Below, one piece after another: positions 1 to 9,672 of a stretch of 64,000 bases of DNA. Origin of the DNA: Dipylidium caninum (Eukaryota; Platyhelminthes; Cestoda; Cyclophyllidea; Dipylidiidae). Both the position numbers and the translations under genes were made by a program. How positions within the stretch are numbered: position 1 is the first letter of the stretch; each line of letters begins with the position of its first letter. The stretch lies in NCBI GenBank assembly GCA_017562135.1, contig QEYB01000003.1:248001-312000 (forward strand), read 5' to 3'. The notes beneath the pieces were generated by a model that was given only the letters and a program-made list of their open reading frames with translations, was not told where the DNA came from and did not search any database.

Positions 1-2910
1 TCACGAAAAGTAGATATAATGTTGGATTTGCACATGAGTAAAACGGTTTATCATTGCCCTTTGCGCGCAAGTTTACTAAGAATTCTTTGTATGGCGTGAA
101 AGATTTGAAGACCTGAGTGCCCTTTTACAATGAGTGATTTAATGGCATCAATTCACTGAGATGGCACTTTTCGGTCTAGTCAGCAGTAATTGTTACATAC
201 ATGTCACAAGGCCTAAAGGAAGGCTGTTTTGTTGAACGTGTTCATCGAATGATACGCTGTAAGCCTCTGCATAATACGAATTTTTACTTTGCTACCCATT
301 GAGTAACCTGCTCCCTTTTGCGCTAGGGTGAGAAATTTGGACCTCCTTCCCGGTACTGCTCTGAGCTCCTCAAAACCCACCCTGGTCCCGCCACCGTCTC
401 GATGAGGCTCCGAAACGAGAACTAGTGCGACGCAGGTGTAGCAATTTTGCCCTACTCGGCGAGATGCCTGGTGCACTGCAGCATTACTCCGGAGGGTTAC
501 TTGACCACTACATAAAATGCAGATTTCGATAATACTTTTTGGAGCACGCTAAATTTGCTCACCACTTGCATATCTCATGGTACATTTTCAGGTACATATG
601 CCGCGCTCATGCTTGAGCGGTGCAGTCTTCATCTCAACACAATGCCTATGCAAATCTGTTGACAACGTGTTCTTCCGTGGGAACCTCTCCCGAGTGGTAC
701 TTAAGCTCATCTTTGGCGATAATCCTTTCCTCTTACACAATAACATAATAATCTAAGATCCTGTCGGAAATAAGGCTTTTGTCTAAACTGCCGAAAGGTG
801 CAACAGTGTTAGGCCAATAGTTGAGTTAACGCAATTTTTTCGCCATCAATCTCGAAAGTTTAACGTATTCACACTGCCTGCGACTGGGGAAGATAGGTCG
901 GTGGAGTGGAATTTTTCCACTCAAGCGCCCATCTTTTCGTCGCTGCAGATGACGACTTGGCAGCGAAAGTCGTGCACTCGCGCCATTTACAAACTATCTC
1001 TTTCGCCAGCAGGCAAATGCTGTTTCTTTTGTCAAGCAGTTGGGTGGAAGTCGCAACCACTGAGAGTTGGGACAAAGTAGTCGAGCCGGACTCAGTACAA
1101 TATGCTCCCACCTACTGACGAGGGCCTAAACGTTCGGCCCCCTATGAAAGTGGGAGATGATAGGGGAGGAGTAGTTGCTATAAGCACGGGAATTTGGGCT
1201 TCGAGCAGCCACAATCCGCAGCTCAAAATGTGTGGACGATCTCCTCGATCAGTGACGCGTTGCTGTTGCACAGGAAAGGTCGACTGCAAATTGGCCTATG
1301 GAGAGACTCGCAAAGTCTGACTTAATTTTGATCCATTCGTTGAATGAAATGCGCGTGAATGGTCTTACTATCCTCAAAGCATATAACCTCAGAATTAAAA
1401 GGCGCCAACACCGTGCACCGAGCTCAGTTATTGTTGGTAAGTCACACATTCCGCACTCCCTCAATTCGCCTGCCATAAGATTGCATTTCAATTATCCGTC
1501 TTTCTATCCTTAAGCCCTTTTACAATTTAGTCAAAAGATATACCTCCTCAGTTAACATTCTTTCCTCCCCCTCATTTCAAAGTCATTCTGCTTCGTAATA
1601 TCCTCCCAGTCAACCGCAACACTTATTTTTCTCTCCCCTTTCTCGGTATGTACCACTCAACTTGTTATAAAACTACTTTATCCACTATAAATGACTGCTG
1701 GCACTTTGCAAACCTCTGACTCTATTCAAAGTAATATATTCGATCACACTACTGAAATAATTCTGGCCGTAAACAGGTATTCTTTACTATAAGGTTGCCT
1801 CTTTCTCAATTCCTCCCGGGCGCCGAGGGAAAATTGTCCGATTCAATTACCCTCCTTCCGGCGCGTATACTTTGCAGAAACTGCTTGTCGAAGGGTTAAA
1901 TTTTGTGTACCCTCCGCACAAGTGGGCATTTGTGGGGTTTTCGCCGGTTGAGGCTACCCGTTTCTCCCTTCCAGTGAACTGGTTAGGCTGATTGAGCCCA
2001 CTAGTCGCTTGGCGGAGTCAGGTCGACCGGTCTGCTTTACGATTTTCTTCACTTCTAAGGAAATGCTTCCTCTTCTGACTATCATATCGTTAGAGGTGAG
2101 CTATCAACATGTGATACATGCGAAATTGTTTCGTCCTCGCATCGCCACTTCCTAACCAAGAATAATGACAATTTGGAGGAGCAGGAAAGGGACGGGGACG
2201 GTTTGGATTATAAAACTAGCCATCTTGACACTCGAGTAATTCTCGTAAATAACGGAAGGAGGTCAGTAATTAGGATGAAATAAGTTGTGATCTGTAAATC
2301 GACTGCCCCACCGAACGTGATAATTTTTGAAGCCTCCTACTTCTTGCGCAGTAAGGCACAAGCGCGAAATCTGAGGGTGAATCTGAGATGCCTGATAGCA
2401 CGGTTTTGGCACATCATTCCCAAAAATGCCATTGTTTTCAGTTCACCAGTATTCAATGAAACGTCAGAAAATTGTACTTAAAGATGCGGAAAACAATGCA
2501 CAATACTGAACAACTTCGATATAAGTAGGTTGTCAATTTGGTGCAACAGCATTTCGCTCGTGTTTTTCAACCGATACGCCGAAATCGCTGAACCATTTAG
2601 ACTAGAATTTCAAAAGCTCACGGCATTTTCAATCAATCTTTATTAAGTTAGGCTCCCTTGTCTCTTTTTCACGTATTATTTTTGGAGACGCCCCACGAAT
2701 GTGCCTATTTCGATTCACAGCGGTAGTTTTTTTCGTATATCTCTCCATTGTTGGCCTTAATTATATCACATGCGTAATGTTACCATTGAAAGCGTTAAGA
2801 GCGGCAAACTCATTTGAAGTTGTCTGCTTCGACCGACTGCCAACCGACCTCCTTGACAGTGTTCGCCCCATCCACAAATTAAAATTTTGTTTCGTTTAGA
2901 TGTGGCCAAC
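1..2910. other. No gene recognised
   Basis: Only short overlapping open frames occur here, on both strands and without a recognisable domain. The frames around 0.87-1.5 kb overlap on opposite strands and read as chance ORFs. I saw no structural RNA, tandem array or transposon hallmark. Confidence 0.6.
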
Positions 2911-3455
2911 ATGGACCCCGTGAGGAGATTCACCGCCTCGCTGGGGAGACTGCGCAAACGAATGCTCTATGCTACCGCCCTTAACGTCTGTGAACCATGG
3001 GAGCAGAAGCTAGCCTGTATCCTTTTGACTTAACACACCAATCAACCTGGATTTGCGACCAAGGCGTAAACATAACATTGAGTTGACAATCTTAGAGACA
3101 TACAGCACTAATTACGCTCTTACATGAGTATCACTTCGATGGGACCATAAGCACCATCTGCTTCAATTCCATCAAGGCTTACGTGAAGGCTCTTGTCGTT
3201 CTACTTCTACCTAATGTAATTGGCGTAATGGTTCAGAAGGGCGATACTCCATCTGCCAATGACTTGATTCCGTTATTAATCCCCGTAATTAGCAGATTTT
3301 CCTTGAAAATGGCTCTAGTCGGAGCACTCATCATCCTCTTTCTCGCATTCTTCATGTTCGTTTTCATTTTTACTCCATTGGAAATGAGAGTTTTTGTCGA
3401 CTATTTCTTAAAAAAAACCTCTCATAACACGGATGCGCCAATCGAGGAGGTTTAA
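2911..3455 (+). CDS. SPTSSA: Serine palmitoyltransferase small subunit (ssSPT-like)
   Basis: Small membrane activator of serine palmitoyltransferase, the first enzyme of sphingolipid synthesis, in the ER. Exon 1 (about 2911-3016) starts at ATG and carries the family hallmark: an aromatic/hydrophobic stretch, then TAL, then EPWE (residues about 20-33). A second exon, starting near 3293-3296 after a CCGTAATTAG acceptor, encodes one long hydrophobic helix (ALVGALIILFLAFFMFVFIF) and a short polar tail ending at TAA 3453-3455. The total would be about 85-90 residues, close to the roughly 70-80 usual for the family. The exon 1 donor (T|GTATCC, phase 1) and the apparent acceptor phase (2) disagree by one base, so the exact junction is unresolved. 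Known: ssSPTs bind the SPT large-subunit dimer and set acyl-CoA choice. Inferred: function from the EPWE motif and single helix; whether this is the A or B type cannot be told. Confidence 0.6.
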
Positions 3456-3564
3456 CGCATGGAGGTGTCACGTCGTCAGATTGTGAATTTACTGATTTGC
3501 TTCTCTGGCATCTGTCAAATTTTCTTTACTTTATTTACATCAAATGGCAAGGTGTTAGGAATGG

Positions 3565-3570
3565 AATAAA
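3565..3570 (+). other. Candidate poly(A) signal for ssSPT gene
   Basis: AATAAA about 110 nt after the stop codon at 3455. A second AATAAA lies at 3602-3607. Confidence 0.4.
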
Positions 3571-3607
3571 GAGATCGCGAGGAAAACCAATTTGTATTCC
3601 AAATAAA

Positions 3608-5803
3608 GAGGTAAAAGTCTCACATTTTTGCAATAATGCACTAAAAAAAACATACAAAAAGAGCCTTCTCAGTGGGTCCCTTCTTTACCAACCACTCACT
3701 TCGGCCATTAAAGGAGAATTTAATAATAAGGGCGTCGCATTCAGAAACACTTGAGACTAAATGGTCTACAGAAAACATGTTAGCAAGAGCATGCAATGAA
3801 TCCCGTTAAAGACAAAGCAGTATCCATATAAAAAGACGAGAAGAAGTAGAGTTGGGAAATAGAGTGGCCGAGACGACATATATTCAATGAACTGAGCATG
3901 AAGCCTTGAAGTCTTGGTTAACTGAAGTCATTTACGCATTCAGCGTATCGAGAACCAGATTTTAGCTATTACAAGGTCGTACGAAAATTAGCAAACGGCA
4001 CCAACGTCGTGAGGCTCCGCTTTATCCGTTGTTATGAAAACTTCAGCGCGAAACGCACATCTCAATCAAAGTCTGACATTGTTCACTGCTAAGTACACAC
4101 ACATCCCCCCTTTCTGCGTAAACTCAGTATCCATACAATGCGCAGAGTAGAAGGAGAAACGTCTGACCATCAGAAACGAGGACGTTGTACGTCCGTACTG
4201 CAACTAGCTTTGTTCCAGGGGATGCGGTTCCGTCGATCTTAGCTATGTTGTACAAATGCTGCGATAAAGCAATCGAACATCGGATGCAGTCTCGCAGACC
4301 CTCTGTGCATCTAACCTCAACTCTTCCTACATTCACTCTCGACCTAGTGAGGCTCAGGCTAGGCCTGGTCAACTCAAATGGAAAGATGGTCTACTTACAA
4401 CAAAGCACATGCATAAGAAATGAATGATTAGATGTCAACCGTGGTGTTGGCGAAGGAAGATGGTTCTGATCATTTCCGACAGCGGTAATTTGTGGGGAAG
4501 GCGTGACGTAAAAACTTAGAAGACTACCAAATAACAGCAGATCCGTACACCTCGGTGAGAATTTTGATTAAAAGACTTACATAAGGGACTTCGTCATAAA
4601 GATTAATTAGAGTGTATTTAGACGTCGCTGAGGAGATAACAGGTGTGACCAAGCGAAGTAGATTTTGGTAAGGTCTCGCCTTGTCCTCCGTCTTAGTACT
4701 ACAAAGTCTCTTTCCATCACGCACACTGCAATCATTGCAGCACGGTACCACTAAGCGATGGTGGAGATCAGACGGAAGAATTCAGGTCGTCTCATAGCTG
4801 AGAGGAGAAGCGAAAGTGGAATAGACGATGTCGCAGATTCTGGTAAAATTACATGTGACTTGGGTCGGCAAATGTGTGTAAGTTACATTTAAATATCTGA
4901 ACTTCTAGTATTGAATGAGAATAGAGAAGTCCAAAAAGAACTTTTCTGGACATTTTGTAGTTTTGCCGCGATAACGTGTGCAACATCCGGATCTATCTTA
5001 ATTTTTTTCAAAAAAAACATACCTTAATCGAAATTCTCTTGACTAGAGACTGTCGCTTTCGGCGAATGAGCATAGATAAAATCTCCTATAATTCGCCTCT
5101 CATGTAGAGGATTAATAGAGAAGGTATAATTAATTATAGACTTAACAGTGAATACTACACTTTTACGTAATCTACGTCCAAATTCTCAGCAGTCTACCAA
5201 CCACACGAAAAATTCTCATATGTTGGAATAGTAGAATGATTGTAAAAATGGCATTGCACTATTTCTTATGAACCTTTCACGACAAATCTTGCATTATTTA
5301 AGCCATAATGTAATCGTTTATAATGAGTTAATCTAGCTGCTGTTCAGCGCTGCGGCAACCTCTGTCGCATTCAAGATCTATAGAGCGCACGATTACATAC
5401 GGTGACTCCGCGTATAAGGAATGAACATAATTTTACACACACAATGTCTGAAAATCAACGATAGCCAGTAGTTATAAACTAATGAAAACGGGCCATTGTT
5501 AATTGGAGTAATTAAACGGTTTGGTTTTGGCTAAGGACATCTTTATAATACTATTTAAGTACATTATACGCTTTTCGCGATTACCTCCATGAAGATCTCA
5601 TCTCTGGGACACTTATTTGCAAAACTCAACTGCAACCAAGCTGCGACTTTCGACTTTGCTCAAATCGAGACAATTGATGATGCTATCAACATTAGGATTA
5701 ACTTAGTTTTGGGGAGCGGTAACGCAAGGAAATCAGGTGTGAAAGGATAGCCTTTCACGCTGTAAACTTAACTTAAATTTTAAATATCCATTATCTCTGA
5801 GCT
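3608..5803. other. No gene recognised
   Basis: AT-rich sequence with stop codons in all frames and no conserved motif. It presumably includes the upstream region of RPL10A. Confidence 0.6.
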
Positions 5804-6798
5804 ATGGCGCAGGTAAGACCATTGAATCTAAATTTATTTTAAATTTTACTTCGACTTTAAATAGGCTAGGCAGCGCACTTTTGAAGCACGACTGAAACAT
5901 GACGTGAGTGTTTGGTGTTGATGATCAATGTCTTGCTTGATATGTGAGAGTAATCCTCTAAGAAGTTCTGATGTATATCTCTATGCTCATATTTCCTACT
6001 TAAAGGAGCAAGATCCCTAAGGACGTATTGACCAAGGAGATCGACGACATGCTTCACCACAGTTTGAAGGTCCACCGTCGAAAGTTTCTAGAAACAGTAG
6101 AACTTCAAGTGGCCCTAAAGAATTATGATCCCCAGAGGGATCGACGTTTCGCGGGCACTATTAGGTAAGCGCCACCGAGAGGTGTAATTTGGTTGCGCTG
6201 GCGGCCACACCCCCACCCAGGGTCTTGAAATCTGGGAAGGCTTAAAGCCGTTAACATCCTTTGTGTAGACTCAAGCATACTCCTCGGCCAAATTTCTCTG
6301 TGTGTGTTCTTGGCGACCAACAACATTGTGATGAAGCTAAGGCTACCAACGTACCTTGCATGGATGTTGATGAATTGAAGAAACTAAACAAAGATAAGAA
6401 ACTAGTCAAAAAGCTCAGTACGGTCATTTATCACTTTTCCAATGGTTTGACTAGGTAAACGGTATCAAGCGTTTCTCGCCAGCGAAAGTGTCATCAGGCA
6501 GATCCCTAGGATACTGGGGCCTGGTTTAAACAAGGCAGGAAAGTTTCCAACAGCGGTCTCGCATCAGGAACCTCTCCTGCAAAAGGTGGAGGATGTGCGC
6601 GCGACTATAAAGTTTCAAATGAAGAAAGTTCTCTGTCTTGGTGTGGCTGTTGGCAATGTGGGAATGACGAAGGAGCAGCTTCAAGAAAACATCACTCTCG
6701 CGATCAACTTCCTAGTCTCCCTTCTGAAAAAGAACTGGCAGAATGTTCGTGCCCTCTACATAAAGACTACTATGGGCCCTCCTCACCGCCTCTACTAG
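5804..6798 (+). CDS. RPL10A: Large-subunit ribosomal protein L10a (uL1)
   Basis: Protein of the 60S L1 stalk, contacting the E-site tRNA. Exons: 6006(or 6013)-6164, 6269-6417, 6455-6798; introns 6165-6268 and 6418-6454 (37 nt). Signature segments are intact: [27 protein letters not shown], a Lys-rich [29 protein letters not shown] and the C-terminal [20 protein letters not shown]. Exon phases close and give 217 residues, the usual animal length. The first exon is uncertain. ATG 5804 followed by GCGCAG and a strong donor (GTAAG at 5813) gives Met-Ala-Gln joined to an acceptor ending at 6012. Alternatively an acceptor ending at 6005 supplies G-AGC-AAG, which would need an upstream exon ending in AT and a start codon split by the intron. 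Both give 217 residues. The 3' UTR is extremely short. Confidence 0.95.
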
Positions 6799-6804
6799 TT
6801 GGTT

Positions 6805-6810
6805 AATAAA
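6805..6810 (+). other. Poly(A) signal of RPL10A
   Basis: AATAAA six nucleotides after the RPL10A stop codon (6796-6798). It lies about 107 nt from the opposite-strand signal of DCPS, so the two genes end tail-to-tail. Confidence 0.75.
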
Positions 6811-6916
6811 GCTGGTTGTGCAATCTAAATTTGCCTCATAGTTGGTGTTCGTCAAGGGTTACCAGTTTGTAGTTGGCATCGAAACAAAACCGGGAAGGAT
6901 GTACGAATTGGTAACA

Positions 6917-6922
6917 TTTATT
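6917..6922 (-). other. Poly(A) signal of DCPS
   Basis: AATAAA on the minus strand (TTTATT on plus), 23 nt past the DCPS stop codon at 6946-6948. Confidence 0.7.
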
Positions 6923-6945
6923 AACAAATGAAATGTTCACAGAAA

Positions 6946-8019
6946 TTATTTTTCTGATTCGCGAATAGCGGTTAGAAAAGGGTGGTTATCACGGAGATAT
7001 ATTGGCATAGTTCTTAAGGCGTAGTATTCGTCCTGAATTTCAATGTTTGCGATTACGTCCTCGGCAAGAATTGCTTTTCCGACCTGTGTACTTCCGTCTG
7101 CAGACCCTTCTACATGGGTAAAGTGCATATGCAGACGGTAAAATGTTGGTGGGTAATGGAAGTAAGTAATAATTTGGTCCTCCCTTAATACGCTCTCTTC
7201 ATTCTTGTACCTCAAAACAAGTTGTTTTTTCCCTTTTGTTATCATTTTCTTCAACATCGGTAAATGGTACGCCCTGAGATCACGTAGGCATTTCAAGTTG
7301 GGGTTCCTTGCGAGAGCCAGTGCATGGAGCTCATGTAAATGCCTTTCGTCCCAACGGTAGTCTAGAACCAAATTGAACCCTAAGTTATCGTCCTCATCTA
7401 TCAGCAGGACACGTTCCACTTCGGATATTCCATTGAGAATATTGTCAACCCAGTTTAAATCTTTTGGATTTGACTCCAGAAATGGCAAAATGACACGGCG
7501 ATAGAGGTCGGGGGTCTCCAGAACTATCTGTCGTTTGGATGAGGTGTACTTCGCAAAGTGACTCGCCTCTGCTGGATGGATCACCGTCATGTCTATGTAA
7601 TTGGTCCGCTCCAACCCGGCCATGATCAAGAAACGATGGTATATGTCATTATTCACAATTTCATCCGCCTTCCAAGTGGGAAAATCGGTTTCGTTATTAT
7701 CTTCTTGGCCTTCATCATACGTGGTACCAAGCTTCGCTTCACACAGACTCGAAACTTCGCTTGGGAAAGCTGACTTTTGCAATATTATGATGGCATCCTG
7801 ATGAGGTGAATCCTTAAACTTGGCGTGAAGACAAATGGTCTTGTTTCTAATGTCATTTCGAAGCACGCGCAGAATCCGGGTGTTTGATGGAGAGTAAGTA
7901 GAAACAGATGACGCCGAGGTAGTATCAGATAGGTAACGACGCTTACGGGGAGGTGAGTTAGTACAGAAAAATTGTGAGTTTAAATTAATTGACTGATTTT
8001 GTGAATCTTGCTGACTCAT
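6946..8019 (-). CDS. DCPS: Scavenger mRNA-decapping enzyme DcpS (HIT family)
   Basis: Hydrolyses the m7GpppN cap left after 3'-to-5' exosome decay, releasing m7GMP. One uninterrupted exon of 357 residues, near the usual 330-340 plus a longer N terminus with a basic PPRKRR stretch (about residues 24-29, possible nuclear signal). The N-terminal dimerisation domain and the C-terminal HIT domain are both recognisable; SLRDL-type and LPLL-type segments appear here as KCLRDLRAYHLPMLKKM. The HIT motif reads YRLHMHFT (about residues 294-301): the middle, catalytic histidine (about 297) and the third histidine are kept, while the first histidine of H-x-H-x-H is arginine. The ATG overlaps the stop of the upstream ORF (ATGA), and no intron or poly(A) signal separates them, so this gene is probably made from a multi-gene transcript. 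Confidence 0.93.
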   Translation of the reverse strand: MSQQDSQNQSINLNSQFFCTNSPPRKRRYLSDTTSASSVSTYSPSNTRILRVLRNDIRNKTICLHAKFKDSPHQDAIIILQKSAFPSEVSSLCEAKLGTTYDEGQEDNNETDFPTWKADEIVNNDIYHRFLIMAGLERTNYIDMTVIHPAEASHFAKYTSSKRQIVLETPDLYRRVILPFLESNPKDLNWVDNILNGISEVERVLLIDEDDNLGFNLVLDYRWDERHLHELHALALARNPNLKCLRDLRAYHLPMLKKMITKGKKQLVLRYKNEESVLREDQIITYFHYPPTFYRLHMHFTHVEGSADGSTQVGKAILAEDVIANIEIQDEYYALRTMPIYLRDNHPFLTAIRESEK

Positions 8020-8324
8020 TTCGAAGGAATGAGGTCCGATAAATTAACTTCAATAGCTATTACGTCCGATTCACGTACGCGGGTCCTCGGTACAACACCG
8101 ATTGGAGTTACCAGATCTTTACAGCAAATAACACCCTTACCGTCCGGATAGTCGAAAAGGTGTGGTACCCACACCTCAAGGTGGCAAGAAAGAGGCTCGA
8201 TATTGAATAAGTGAAGGGTAGCTTGTCTATTGCAACCAGTAGATGCAGAAATCAGTGAAAGCCAACGTAGGTGCCGTTCTTCTTCCGCTCCGATACGGTC
8301 AGGTAGATTTTCACCAAGCGGCAT
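8016..8324 (-). CDS. Unknown 102-residue protein in a tight gene cluster
   Basis: An uninterrupted frame from ATG at 8322-8324 to TGA at 8016-8018. Its start lies 6 nt after the stop of the TM2-domain gene, and its stop overlaps the DCPS start by 4 nt. The protein has no signal peptide or clear membrane helix. It mixes Leu/His-rich segments (RHLRWLSLIS, ATLHLFNIE) with a C-terminal half rich in beta-branched residues (KGVICCKDLVTPIGVV, DVIAIEVNLSDLI), which looks like a small folded beta domain. I do not recognise the family. Its reality is supported by its position, snug between two genuine coding sequences on the same strand, and by filling that gap completely; conservation was not tested. 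It could also be an intercistronic stretch open by chance, but 102 codons without a stop in AT-rich DNA argues against this. Confidence 0.65.
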   Translation of the reverse strand: MPLGENLPDRIGAEEERHLRWLSLISASTGCNRQATLHLFNIEPLSCHLEVWVPHLFDYPDGKGVICCKDLVTPIGVVPRTRVRESDVIAIEVNLSDLIPSK

Positions 8325-8330
8325 GCAAGT

Positions 8331-9044
8331 TTAGGAACCGTCGTGCAGGTAAAAGAAGGCGGGATTATAGTATGGATGAGTTAAGTTAGACCGATCTGCA
8401 GGATACAAATTCTAAAGTGAATTTTAACAAAAGAAAATGGCATTAGCAATATGGGACAATAAATCAACATCTGTTTATAAGCATTAGATCAAACAATATT
8501 TAGAAAACTTACATTGTTAACTAATAGTATTATATCAACCAAGTACCATAGCCCAAAACCGCCTAGGGACCACATTTTTAACGTACCTATTCAGTCAGAT
8601 TAAAAAATGACAAACCCAAGGCGATATATCCTAAGTAGAACCTGTCAAAACCGAAATATCCGCCAAAGACTGATAAAAACAGAGCTGTTTGGTAGCTATA
8701 GCCATTACTAAATCGAAAAAATAAGCGGGGAAATCCGCCACCTACGTCCATAAACAAGTGGTGTTTTTGAAAAAATAGAAGCCCTCAGCCTCAATATTCA
8801 TTCCACGACATGATATACCCGGAGCGACAAAACACTTAACTACATAAACGAATAGGAATAAAAAACAGCTACTTTTAGCGACATTATCGGATTGGGAGCA
8901 ACCGAGTGGTTGCTGGGTAAGGTGGTCAATTTCTGGTTCATTACAAATATACTGCCCTTCAAGAAGTTCCGAACAGCGAGGATCAGAAAATGTGTTACCC
9001 AAATGAACAAAACTCGCTAGGCAAAGCCAATACAAAGGCAACAT
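8331..9044 (-). CDS. TM2D1: TM2 domain-containing protein (TM2D family)
   Basis: Membrane protein of the TM2D family (almondex/amaretto/biscotti in flies), linked to Notch signalling and amyloid-beta binding. Five exons, 9044-8873, 8839-8746, 8707-8616, 8586-8513 and 8411-8331, sum to exactly 171 codons (170 residues). Order: signal peptide (MLPLYWLCLASFVHL), Cys-rich ectodomain with GQYICNEP, QQPLGC and PGISCRG, then NGYSYQTALFLSVF and GFDRFYLGYIALG (first TM helix and the DRF-type turn), LGGFGLWYLVDIILL (second helix), and a tail beginning YPADRSN. Three introns are only 33 nt (8840-8872), 38 nt (8708-8745) and 29 nt (8587-8615); the last is 101 nt. The stop is 6 nt from the next ATG. The TM2D1 symbol is the best guess; TM2D2 or TM2D3 is possible. 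Confidence 0.9.
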
Positions 9045-9672
9045 TACGGCGCGCTTCGCCCGGAAGGCCGGTGACGATAGGCAGATTTAAAAAAGGGCAA
9101 TGGGGAACGAATTAAAACATTCAAAAAGTTTTTTAATGGTACAATGATAAAGAAAAGCCTTTACACGAGTGGAACCGCTGTTTAAGTGTTAGGCAAATTT
9201 GCTATGCGTGGCCAGTTTTGAAAAATAACCAACTTAGGCCGAGGTTTCCTTAATGTTGAAGCTTTAATAACTATATTTGCGGGTAAGAATGAGGGCCACC
9301 CAAAAGATTAAACGCATCCGAAAGCCCACGATTTTGGAAAGCGAACCGAAAATGCGTCAAGCCCGTCTGCCAATAACTGACAAATTAATTAGCAAGAGAG
9401 GTGCTTTAAACTATCATCTTTAGGCCCGACGACGTGCAAAATAAGGACTTTGATTAAGCTGTTTGAATATAGGGGTTTTACTAGCAATTATTAATGCCTC
9501 TTTCACAAAATAAAAGTCGATTCTGACAATATTAAAGTATTCGATACGAAAAACTATACTTCATTTTTATGTTTTGTAAAATACAGAAATATTGGCAATT
9601 ATTCCAATGTGCTCACTCCGATGCCCTTAAGTCAACTTTGTTTTAGTAGCTTCCGGTTTCGCAATCACTTTG
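9045..9672. promoter_or_regulatory. Shared upstream region of TM2D cluster and RBBP6
   Basis: About 630 nt between the minus-strand TM2D start (9044) and the plus-strand RBBP6 start (9673). It must hold both 5' UTRs and promoter elements, or a bidirectional promoter. I see no certain TATA box or other defined motif. Confidence 0.45.

Noticed and set aside
869..1491. Overlapping frames on both strands
   Set aside because: No domain and no consistent exon structure.
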